Numbered from the stretch's first letter, positions 1 to 5,774 are shown. The stretch: 5,967 bases of DNA from RGIG2206 sp045648425 (GCA_045648425.1 JAZRNV010000098.1:1-5967); one strand, 5' to 3'. The notes: a model not told the origin generated them from the sequence alone. Program-made: numbers and translations.

Positions 1-225
1 TCCGAGTTTATTACCGACGCTCTTAATCAGCTTGGGGATGAATCTTTTGGCACAGTTTTGCGTGCAAAGGGCATTGTGGCAGGCAAGGACGGTCAATGGA
101 TTTACTTTGACTATGTGCCCGGCGAGCCCGATGTGAGAGTGGGCAAAGCAGCCGTTATCGGCCGCCTGTGCGTAATCGGTTCAGCTATAAATGAAGAAAA
201 ATTAAAGGCGCTGTTCGGTGTCTGA
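1..225 (+). CDS. CobW/COG0523 family GTPase, C-terminal part (5' end outside window)
   Basis: Frame 1 is open from the first base to a TGA at 223-225 and gives the last 74 residues of a protein whose start lies upstream. The segment contains VLRAKGIV, then a DGQWIYFDYVPG stretch, and ends with GRLCVIGSAIN and EKLKALFGV. This is the pattern of the CobW C-terminal domain that follows the GTPase domain in COG0523 (G3E) proteins. Members are GTP-dependent metallochaperones or metal-allocation proteins; the metal cannot be read from this fragment because the P-loop and CxCC region are missing. The stop codon overlaps the ribosome binding site of the next gene, itself a CobW-type GTPase, so the two are almost certainly co-transcribed. 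Family assignment is confident; the exact role is not. Confidence 0.85.
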   Translation, partial: SEFITDALNQLGDESFGTVLRAKGIVAGKDGQWIYFDYVPGEPDVRVGKAAVIGRLCVIGSAINEEKLKALFGV

Positions 226-236
226 GGTGTAATTTT

Positions 237-1178
237 ATGGATATTCCCGTATATTTGTTTACCGGTTTTTTAGAAGCAGGTAAAACCAAGTTTATACAAG
301 AAACCCTGCAGGATAAACGCTTCAACAAAGGGGAGTCAACCACCCTTCTTTTGTGCGAAGAGGGCATTGAGGAATATGACCCCACCCTTTTCAGCGGCAA
401 AAACGTCCATCTGCATATCATTGAAGAGGAGCAATGGATTACTCCCGACCGTTTGGCCGCGATACAAAAGCGTGACGGAAGCGAGCGGGTTATAGTTGAA
501 TATAACGGAATGTGGCAGCTTAACAGCTTGTTTTCAAATCTTCCCCCCAACTGGCAGGTGGCACAAGAGATGCTTTTTGCTGATGCGGGCAGCTTTATAA
601 ATTACAACGCGAATATGCGTTCTCTTGTTGTGGACAAGCTGCAATCCTGCGACCTGGTTATTTTTAACCGTTGCCCCAACGGGGTAGATAAGATGGCGCT
701 GCATAAGATTGTGCGAGGCGTCAGCCGCCGTGCTGATATTGCCTATGATTATCTTGATGGCACCACCGAATATGACGATATTGAAGATCCCCTGCCCTTT
801 GACATTAACGCTCCCGTTATCGAGATAGCCGACAGCGACTATGCCTTGTGGTATCGCGATTTGATGGAAGAGCCAAAGAAATATCTTGGCAAAAGGGTGA
901 AGTTTAAGGGCATAATTGCCTGCGATGGCAAGCTGCCCAAGGACACTTTTGTAATTGGCAGACATATAATGACCTGCTGCGCCGACGATATTCAGTATGG
1001 CGGAGTTATTGCTCTGTGGAAAAGCGCCCATACCCTTTCATCCAGAGATTGGGCAACCGTTACCGCCAAGGTGGTCTTTGAGCATAACAAGGCCTATCGC
1101 GGCAAGGGCCCCGTGCTTTATATTGAGCAGCTTGAGGGTGCAACACCTCCTGAGCAACAAGTGGCCACATTTTATTGA
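237..1178 (+). CDS. CobW-type GTPase fused to a YcgQ/TIGR03943-like C-terminal domain
   Basis: This is a complete 313-residue protein. The ATG is preceded by GAGGTG (224-229) with 7 bases between, and that motif overlaps the stop of the upstream GTPase gene. The N-terminus has a P-loop, GFLEAGKT (residues 10-17). EEGIEEYD (41-48) stands where G3E proteins usually carry an ENEFG-like switch, and VEYNGMW (87-93) where they carry the ExxG motif. The base-recognition motif appears as NRCP (144-147) rather than NKxD, and no CxCC motif is present. After about residue 215 there is a different module: YLGKRVKFKG, then GRHIMTCCADD (241-251), matching the end of the YcgQ/TIGR03943 family, whose Bacillus members accompany the Zur-regulated permease YcgR. 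Inference: a cytoplasmic metal-handling protein, probably zinc-related, paired with the upstream GTPase. No Zur box lies inside the window. Guanine-nucleotide specificity is uncertain because of the altered NKxD motif. Confidence 0.8.
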   Translation: MDIPVYLFTGFLEAGKTKFIQETLQDKRFNKGESTTLLLCEEGIEEYDPTLFSGKNVHLHIIEEEQWITPDRLAAIQKRDGSERVIVEYNGMWQLNSLFSNLPPNWQVAQEMLFADAGSFINYNANMRSLVVDKLQSCDLVIFNRCPNGVDKMALHKIVRGVSRRADIAYDYLDGTTEYDDIEDPLPFDINAPVIEIADSDYALWYRDLMEEPKKYLGKRVKFKGIIACDGKLPKDTFVIGRHIMTCCADDIQYGGVIALWKSAHTLSSRDWATVTAKVVFEHNKAYRGKGPVLYIEQLEGATPPEQQVATFY

Positions 1179-1183
1179 TTTGC

Positions 1184-1203
1184 TATTGATTTTTATATCA
1201 ATA
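1184..1203. repeat. Perfect 7-bp inverted repeat overlapping the fba -35 box
   Basis: TATTGAT (1184-1190) and ATCAATA (1197-1203) are exact reverse complements separated by six bases. The left arm covers most of the -35 hexamer of the fba promoter and the right arm lies in the spacer. The placement would suit a repressor operator, but it matches no regulator site I recognise (not cre, Rex or Zur), and AT-rich repeats of this size can arise by chance. Confidence 0.4.
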
Positions 1204-1214
1204 TGTTGTATAAT
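1186..1214 (+). promoter_or_regulatory. Sigma-A type promoter for fba
   Basis: TTGATT (1186-1191, four of six matches to TTGACA) is followed after exactly 17 bases by a consensus TATAAT (1209-1214). Transcription would start near 1220, giving a leader of about 55 bases before the fba ATG. The promoter sits in the only non-coding gap between the GTPase gene and fba, so fba can be transcribed independently of the GTPase operon. Confidence 0.8.
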
Positions 1215-1274
1215 TTAAAGGTAATAAATATCCGTCAAATCGGGTAAGATATATGCTAAAAAGGAGTATGTGTT

Positions 1275-2138
1275 ATGTTAGTTTCAGCAAAAGAAATGCT
1301 TAACAAAGCAAAGGCAGGTCACTACGCAGTTGGCCAGTTCAACATTAACAACCTTGAATGGACCAAGGCCATTCTGCTTACCGCCCAAGAACTTCAGAGC
1401 CCTGTTATTCTCGGTGTTTCCGAGGGCGCAGGCAAATATATGTGCGGTTACACCACCGTTGTTGGTATGGTTAACGGCATGATTAATGAGCTTGGCATCA
1501 CCGTTCCCGTTGCTTTGCACCTTGACCACGGCAGCTATGAAGGCGCCAAAAAGTGCATCGAAGCAGGCTTCTCATCGGTTATGTTTGACGGCTCTCACTA
1601 TCCCATCGAAGAAAACATCGCCAAAACTCGCGAGCTGGTAGAGCTTACCGGCAAGCTGGGCCTCTCTCTTGAGGCAGAGGTTGGCGCCATTGGCGGCGAA
1701 GAAGACGGCGTTGTCGGCTCAGGCGAGGTTGCAGACCCTGAAGAGTGCAAGATGATTGCTGACCTTGGCGTAACCATGCTTGCCGCAGGCATCGGCAATA
1801 TCCACGGCAAGTACCCCGAAAATTGGGCAGGCCTTTCATTCGATACCCTTGATGCTATTCAGCAGCTTACCGGCGATATGCCTCTCGTTCTTCACGGCGG
1901 CACAGGCATCCCTGCCGATATGATCAAAAAGGCCATTTCTCTCGGCGTTTCCAAGATCAATGTTAACACCGAGTGCCAGTTGGCATTTGCTGCAGCTACC
2001 CGTCAGTATATCGAAGAGGGTAAAGATCAGTCAGGCAAGGGCTTCGATCCCAGAAAGCTGCTTGCTCCCGGCTTTGAAGCCATCAAGGCCACCGTTAAAG
2101 AAAAAATGGAACTCTTCGGCTCCATCGGCAAAGCTTAA
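1275..2138 (+). CDS. fba: Class II fructose-1,6-bisphosphate aldolase
   Basis: This 287-residue cytoplasmic enzyme of glycolysis and gluconeogenesis reversibly splits fructose 1,6-bisphosphate into glyceraldehyde 3-phosphate and dihydroxyacetone phosphate using a divalent metal, normally zinc. The start is fixed by AAGGAG (1261-1266), 8 bases before the ATG. Visible family motifs are LHLDHG (81-86), with probable catalytic Asp84 and zinc ligand His85; FDGSHYP (104-110); SLEAEVGAIGG (131-141); NIHGKYP (175-181), with ligand His177; LVLHGGTG (204-211), with ligand His207 and the phosphate-binding glycines; and KINVNTE (227-233), also phosphate-binding. Length and motifs fit the short, intact class II enzymes. 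The closely related tagatose-bisphosphate aldolases (GatY/KbaY) are the main alternative, but the GNIHGKYP form and the gene standing alone without a tagatose or galactitol operon favour Fba. It is monocistronic, with its own promoter and terminator. Confidence 0.93.
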   Translation: MLVSAKEMLNKAKAGHYAVGQFNINNLEWTKAILLTAQELQSPVILGVSEGAGKYMCGYTTVVGMVNGMINELGITVPVALHLDHGSYEGAKKCIEAGFSSVMFDGSHYPIEENIAKTRELVELTGKLGLSLEAEVGAIGGEEDGVVGSGEVADPEECKMIADLGVTMLAAGIGNIHGKYPENWAGLSFDTLDAIQQLTGDMPLVLHGGTGIPADMIKKAISLGVSKINVNTECQLAFAAATRQYIEEGKDQSGKGFDPRKLLAPGFEAIKATVKEKMELFGSIGKA

Positions 2139-2150
2139 GATTAATAAAGT

Positions 2151-2189
2151 AAAAGAAGGCTTCTTCATTATGAAGGGCCTTCTTTTTTA
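2151..2189 (+). terminator. Intrinsic terminator of fba
   Basis: AAAAGAAGGC (2151-2160) pairs perfectly with GCCTTCTTTT (2177-2186). An inner stem CTTCA (2163-2167)/TGAAG (2171-2175) closes on a TTA loop. The descending arm runs into a T-tract (TTTTTT, 2183-2188). It begins 12 bases after the fba stop, is a classical rho-independent terminator, and separates fba from the restriction-modification operon. Confidence 0.9.
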
Positions 2190-2210
2190 TACATTCTTTA
2201 AAAAATGGTA

Positions 2211-2239
2211 TTGCTATTATTCGAGATTTGGAATATAAT
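2211..2239 (+). promoter_or_regulatory. Promoter of the DpnII-type restriction-modification operon
   Basis: TTGCTA (2211-2216, four of six matches to TTGACA) and consensus TATAAT (2234-2239) are 17 bases apart. They lie 25 bases upstream of the methyltransferase ATG, so the leader would be only about 15-20 bases, just enough for the ribosome binding site. An inverted repeat, TATTC-N8-GAATA (2218-2235), occupies the spacer and enters the -10 box. It is a possible operator for the HTH domain encoded by the first gene, which is inference only. Confidence 0.75.
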
Positions 2240-2248
2240 CATAACTAG

Positions 2249-2254
2249 AAGGAG
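2249..2254 (+). promoter_or_regulatory. Ribosome binding site deciding the methyltransferase start
   Basis: AAGGAG lies 9 bases before ATG 2264 and 6 bases before an in-frame GTG at 2261. Both spacings are workable. ATG 2264 is preferred as the stronger start codon; the alternative adds only one residue. A further ATG at 2276 is too far from this site. Confidence 0.65.
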
Positions 2255-2263
2255 TGATTAGTG

Positions 2264-3337
2264 ATGTTGGCATATATGACCGCAAATGAAGCGGCAGAAA
2301 AATGGAAAATATCACATCGAAGAGTGTTAACTCTTTGTAAGGAAAATCGAATCGCAGATGTCGCAATGCTTGGAAATATGTGGATTATACCTATTACTGC
2401 TGAAAAACCGAGTGACGCAAGAAGCACGCGATACAATAAAATCGAAGAAAAAGCTGTTAAACCTTTCTTGAAATGGGCAGGCGGCAAAAGTCAACTCCTT
2501 AAAGAAATAGAACACTATTATCCCTTCGAAGATGGTCGTATCACAAAATACGCAGAACCCTTTGTTGGTGGCGGTGCGGTTTTGTTTGATGTTCTTAGCA
2601 AGTATGATTTAGAAGAAGTGTACGTTGGTGACATTAGCGCAGAACTTATAAACACCTATATAACTATACGTGATAATGTTGATGCTTTGATAGAAATTCT
2701 TAATACAATGCAGGCTGACTTTTTGTCGATAGATACTGATAAACGCAAAGCATATTATGTAAAAAAGCGTGATCTTTTTAATACATTAAAAATCGGCGAT
2801 AACGAGAATTCCAATATCGAAAAAGCAGCATTAATGATTTTTCTTAATAAAACTTGTTTTAACGGACTTTACCGTGTGAACAAAAAAGGACATTTCAACG
2901 TACCTATGGGTGCATATAAAAATCCCTTGATTTGTGACGAAGAAAACCTTAGAGCGGTATCGGAGAAATTGCAGAAAGTTACTATCGTTTGCGGTGATTA
3001 CAGAGAAGCGGCAAGTTTTATTGACAAAAACACATTTGTATATTTTGACCCGCCGTACAGACCGCTTACCGATACAGCGAGTTTTACCGCATATACCGAG
3101 AATTTGTTTAACGATGAAGAACAAATTGAACTTGCATGTTTTGTTGATGAAATGCACAAAAAAGGAGCTAGAATTGTAATAAGTAATTCAGATCCTAAAA
3201 ACACAAATGCTGAAGATAATTTCTTTGATGATATTTACGCAGCCCACAAAATTAAAAGAGTAGAAGCAACTAGAATGATTAACAGCAACAGTAAAGCACG
3301 AGGTAAAATTAAAGAATTACTTATCAGCAATTTTTAA
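2264..3337 (+). CDS. HTH-Dam fusion: D12-class N6-adenine DNA methyltransferase (GATC)
   Basis: This 357-residue protein transfers a methyl group from S-adenosylmethionine to adenine N6, very probably in GATC, and so protects host DNA from the nuclease encoded next. Residues about 5-50 form a helix-turn-helix domain (TANEAAEKWKIS followed by RRVLTLCKENRI, ending near TAEKPSDAR) of the kind found alone or fused in clostridia. The catalytic part starts near residue 65. It shows KWAGGKSQLL (70-79) and AEPFVGGGA (97-105) for cofactor binding, acidic Asp123 in VYVGDIS, an NKTCFNGLYRVN stretch (195-206) typical of Dam/DpnM/EcoRV-type enzymes, and catalytic DPPY (262-265). The order cofactor site, recognition region, DPPY is the alpha class. 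The fused HTH lengthens it beyond the usual 270-290 residues and may let it regulate its own operon. GATC specificity is inferred from the DpnII-family partner. Confidence 0.9.
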   Translation: MLAYMTANEAAEKWKISHRRVLTLCKENRIADVAMLGNMWIIPITAEKPSDARSTRYNKIEEKAVKPFLKWAGGKSQLLKEIEHYYPFEDGRITKYAEPFVGGGAVLFDVLSKYDLEEVYVGDISAELINTYITIRDNVDALIEILNTMQADFLSIDTDKRKAYYVKKRDLFNTLKIGDNENSNIEKAALMIFLNKTCFNGLYRVNKKGHFNVPMGAYKNPLICDEENLRAVSEKLQKVTIVCGDYREAASFIDKNTFVYFDPPYRPLTDTASFTAYTENLFNDEEQIELACFVDEMHKKGARIVISNSDPKNTNAEDNFFDDIYAAHKIKRVEATRMINSNSKARGKIKELLISNF

Positions 3338-3342
3338 GGAGG
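3336..3342 (+). promoter_or_regulatory. Ribosome binding site for the endonuclease GTG start
   Basis: AAGGAGG is a near-perfect Shine-Dalgarno sequence 7 bases upstream of GTG 3350. Its first two bases belong to the stop codon of the methyltransferase gene. It fixes GTG as the endonuclease start. The strong site with a weaker start codon may set nuclease translation below that of the methyltransferase. Confidence 0.8.
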
Positions 3343-3349
3343 TATACCC

Positions 3350-4225
3350 GTGAGAGATTTTAATACCTGGTTAGCCGGATTTCGTGATAGTATTGCCGAC
3401 TATGGTTACTACATAGATTTTGAAAAAGTTCACAAAAATGTGGATGGTATTAAGGTTGAGCTTAATATTTTAAATTCGCTCATTGGCTCTAAAAATATTG
3501 AGGAAGATTTTGAGAAATTGTTGAGAAAATATCCTGATGTTATAAAATGCATTCCGCTGCTTTTGGCCGTTAGAGCAAATGAAATATATTGTCAAGATGA
3601 AAATGGCGGACATTTGTTCCAGTTCGATTTTGGAAAGTATCCACCAAACAGCCATGTCCATTATGAAAAATATAAATATTTTATGCGCGAAACAGGTTTG
3701 TTTGATCTGTTAGAAAACCATATAGTAAACAATTTGGTTGATTACGCAACCGGTGTAGAAACAGGTCTTGATTCTAACGGTAGAAAAAATCGCGGCGGAC
3801 ATTTGATGGAAGATTTGGTTGAAAGCTTTATTCAAAAGGCAGGATTTGTCAAAGATAAATCATATTTTAAAGAAATGAAAATCAAAGATATAGAAAAGAA
3901 GTTCAACATTGATTTATCAGCAATTTCTAATAAAGGAAAAACTGTAAAACGTTTTGATTTTGTGATTAAAACCGAGCACTGCATTTACGGGATAGAAACA
4001 AATTTCTATGCAAGCAGCGGTTCAAAACTGAATGAAACTGCACGTAGCTATAAACAGATTGCGCAAGAAGCTCAGAACATTGATGGCTTTACTTTCGTTT
4101 GGTTTACCGATGGCAATGGATGGACAGATGCTCGACACAATCTTGAGGAAACCTTTGATGTTATGGAGCATCTATACAATATTAAAGACTTAGAAAACGG
4201 CGTAATCAGCGAGGTTTTTAAATAA
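3350..4225 (+). CDS. DpnII-family type II restriction endonuclease (GATC)
   Basis: This 291-residue protein closely matches, as I remember the family, DpnII of Streptococcus pneumoniae (about 288 residues) and MboI-type enzymes, which cleave double-stranded DNA at unmethylated GATC. Shared-looking segments include FEKVHKNVDGIKVELN (24-39), LNSLIGSKNI (41-50), ENHIVNNLVDYATGVE (122-137), NGRKNRGG (143-150), LSAISN (189-194), TVKRFDFVIK (198-207), IETNFYASSGSKLNETARSY (215-234) and FTDGNGW (252-258). The likely metal site is Asp203 in RFDFVI and Glu216 in IETNF; Asn218 occupies the lysine position of a PD-(D/E)xK core, an inference from spacing. It starts 12 bases after the methyltransferase stop with a GTG codon, and its TAA shares one base with the next ATG. 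The gene looks intact and AT-rich like its partners. The family call is firm; the exact cut position is not visible. Confidence 0.94.
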   Translation: MRDFNTWLAGFRDSIADYGYYIDFEKVHKNVDGIKVELNILNSLIGSKNIEEDFEKLLRKYPDVIKCIPLLLAVRANEIYCQDENGGHLFQFDFGKYPPNSHVHYEKYKYFMRETGLFDLLENHIVNNLVDYATGVETGLDSNGRKNRGGHLMEDLVESFIQKAGFVKDKSYFKEMKIKDIEKKFNIDLSAISNKGKTVKRFDFVIKTEHCIYGIETNFYASSGSKLNETARSYKQIAQEAQNIDGFTFVWFTDGNGWTDARHNLEETFDVMEHLYNIKDLENGVISEVFK

Positions 4226-4974
4226 TGCCTAAAAAAATAACCAAATGGGAGCCGGAAGATTTTGAGTTAGAAATGACTACACATTGGTCTTTTCCAAAAC
4301 GAGGAGATTGGGCTACCCACGATGCTAAATGGCGTGGTAATTGGTCTCCATATATTCCTCGTAACATTCTGCTCCGATATTCAAAAGAAAACGACTTAGT
4401 ACTTGACCAGTTTGCAGGTGGTGGCACAACGCTAGTAGAAGCAAAGCTGCTTAACCGGAATATCATCGGTGTAGATGTAAATGATGTTGCCCTTGCCCGT
4501 TGTAGAGAAAAAATAGATTTTGAACACGAGGGTGCAAATGGTACGGTGTATGTTCATAAAGGTGATGCACGAAACCTTGACTTTATCCCGGATGACAGCA
4601 TCGATCTTATTTGCACTCATCCACCGTATGCGGATATTATTCAATACAGCGAGGATATACCTGAAGATTTATCTTTACTTAAAGTTAAGGATTTCCTTGA
4701 GGAAATGAAAAAGGTTGCATCAGAAAGTTGCCGTGTTCTAAAGAAAGACAAGTTCTGCGCTGTGCTTATGGGTGACACACGCCAAAAAGGACATATGGTA
4801 CCAATGTCTTTTGATGTTATGAGAATCTTTGAAGATGCAGGATTTAAACTTAAAGAACTGATTATTAAAGAACAACACAACTGTAAGGCAACAGGCTATT
4901 GGAAAACCAATAGCGTAAAATACAACTTCTTATTAATCGCACACGAGTATTTGTTTGTGTTTAAAAAGCAATAA
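4225..4974 (+). CDS. Second DNA amino-methyltransferase (N6-adenine/N4-cytosine type) of the cassette
   Basis: This 249-residue protein starts at an ATG sharing one base with the endonuclease stop (TAATG), so it is translationally coupled. Motif I, LDQFAGGGTTLVEAKLL (60-76), is followed by acidic Asp84 in IGVDVND and by the catalytic motif THPPYADI (131-138). Then come MGDTRQKGHMVP (182-193) and a C-terminal HEYLFVFKK. A short N-terminal stretch, THWSFPKRGDW (19-29), precedes the fold. Motif I before the PPY motif is the reverse of the beta-class DpnA, the usual third protein of DpnII systems, so this is not a plain DpnA orthologue. The first catalytic residue is His (HPPY) instead of Asp, Asn or Ser. 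The likely role is additional modification of host DNA, either of GATC or of a related or single-stranded substrate; the sequence does not tell whether it makes m6A or m4C. RNA methylation by a Trm11-like enzyme is a less likely alternative. Confidence 0.82.
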   Translation: MPKKITKWEPEDFELEMTTHWSFPKRGDWATHDAKWRGNWSPYIPRNILLRYSKENDLVLDQFAGGGTTLVEAKLLNRNIIGVDVNDVALARCREKIDFEHEGANGTVYVHKGDARNLDFIPDDSIDLICTHPPYADIIQYSEDIPEDLSLLKVKDFLEEMKKVASESCRVLKKDKFCAVLMGDTRQKGHMVPMSFDVMRIFEDAGFKLKELIIKEQHNCKATGYWKTNSVKYNFLLIAHEYLFVFKKQ

Positions 4975-5006
4975 ACTCAGAGGTTTAATAATAATAGGAG
5001 TAAAAA

Positions 5007-5630
5007 ATGCACGTTCCAAAGACAGAGACCCTTTGCCTTGAGATACTCACCTTTGATGAGGCGCTGCGCCAATCGGATGTCACCGAGCTCGACAGCTACG
5101 ACCATGCCAAATGGCTGTATGTGCCCAACCGATATGGTGAATACCGATACATACTGGGCACAAGGGGAGATAACCCCCTTATTTGTGTGGGCATTAACCC
5201 CTCCACTGCCGCCCCCGACGATTTGGATAACACCCTCAAATCGGTGGCAAGGATAGCCACCGCCAACGGCTATGACAGCTGGATTATGTTTAATGTCTAT
5301 GCCCAGCGCGCCACCAATCCCGACGATATGGATTTGGCCCTCAATGCCGAGCTGCACCGCCAAAATATGCTGGCCTTCAATTACATTCTTGACCTTTACA
5401 GCGAGGGCAACACCCCCTCCGTTTGGGCGGCCTGGGGTACTATTATAACCAAGCGCCCCTATCTGGCCGATTGTGTGCGTGATATGATAGCCGCAGGCAA
5501 AAAACGGTCGGCCAAGTGGCTTTGTGCAGGCAAGGTGTCAAAGGCGGGGCATCCCCATCATCCTCTTTATTTGAAAAAGGATGAAAAAACGGTGGAGTTT
5601 GATATAGAAAAATATTTGGAAAAGCTGTAA
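5007..5630 (+). CDS. DUF1643 domain protein, uracil-DNA-glycosylase-like motif order
   Basis: This 207-residue protein has its start set by AGGAG (4996-5000), 6 bases before the ATG. The family is DUF1643, recognised by YRYILGTRG (46-54), LICVGINPSTA (58-68), DDLDNTLKSV (71-80), WIMFNVYAQRATNP (92-105) and GHPHHPLYL (181-189). Its biochemical function is not established to my knowledge. The order GINP (62-65), hydrophobic strand plus Asn96, AAWG (141-144) and HPHHPL (182-187) resembles the water-activating loop, central strand, WG strand and HPSPL loop of uracil-DNA glycosylases, so a DNA-base-related role is possible; this is inference. No signal peptide or membrane segment is seen. It lies 32 bases after the methyltransferase with no terminator or clear promoter between, so it may be read from the restriction operon, although its G+C-richer codon use resembles fba and the GTPase genes. 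Confidence 0.85.
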   Translation: MHVPKTETLCLEILTFDEALRQSDVTELDSYDHAKWLYVPNRYGEYRYILGTRGDNPLICVGINPSTAAPDDLDNTLKSVARIATANGYDSWIMFNVYAQRATNPDDMDLALNAELHRQNMLAFNYILDLYSEGNTPSVWAAWGTIITKRPYLADCVRDMIAAGKKRSAKWLCAGKVSKAGHPHHPLYLKKDEKTVEFDIEKYLEKL

Positions 5631-5742
5631 AAACAAAACTTAAACACACAATGTTCATAAACAGTTAATATTGATTTTAAATTGAGGTTTTATTATGACA
5701 GTACAGGGCGACCGGGTGAACGAGGTTCCTCTATTGTTTTAT

Positions 5743-5774
5743 CGGCAGCGAAGCCGCAATTGCTGCTGTTTTTT
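5743..5774 (+). terminator. Terminator-like hairpin with T-tract
   Basis: CGGCAGC (5743-5749) pairs with GCTGCTG (5762-5768) through seven base pairs including one G-U, and two more weak pairs extend into the loop. Six T residues follow (5769-5774). There is no A-run on the other side, so it would act on + strand transcripts. It lies about 110 bases after the DUF1643 stop and could end that mRNA or a small RNA starting near 5700. Confidence 0.45.

Larger units (their letters stand above)
2211..4974 (+). other. DpnII-type restriction-modification cassette, probably acquired
   Basis: Three genes (methyltransferase, endonuclease, methyltransferase) share one promoter and have junctions of +12 bases and a one-base overlap. 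The block is visibly AT-richer than both flanks: 3841-3900 has 12 G/C of 60 by hand count, against 39 of 60 at 1681-1740 in fba. It begins just after the fba terminator and ends before a gene whose composition again matches the flanks. No integrase, transposase or flanking direct repeat was seen, so horizontal gain is inferred from composition and gene content alone. No terminator is visible between its end and the next gene. Confidence 0.75.

Noticed and set aside
534..1031. 165-codon minus-strand ORF antisense to the GTPase gene
   Set aside because: Shadow of a well-supported + strand gene; no family motif and no ribosome binding site that I can support.
1228..1252. Small hairpin (CCG/CGG with AT flanks) in the fba leader, considered as a riboswitch
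   Set aside because: Only three strong pairs and a leader of about 55 bases, too short for a known riboswitch class.
2170..2238. Short + strand ORF running through the fba terminator
   Set aside because: Overlaps a strong terminator hairpin and the next promoter, and has no ribosome binding site.
4977..5363. 128-codon minus-strand ORF with glycine- and valine-rich repeats, antisense to the DUF1643 gene
   Set aside because: Its repetitive look comes from reading GCC/ACC-rich codons of the + strand gene backwards; the + strand product matches a known family.
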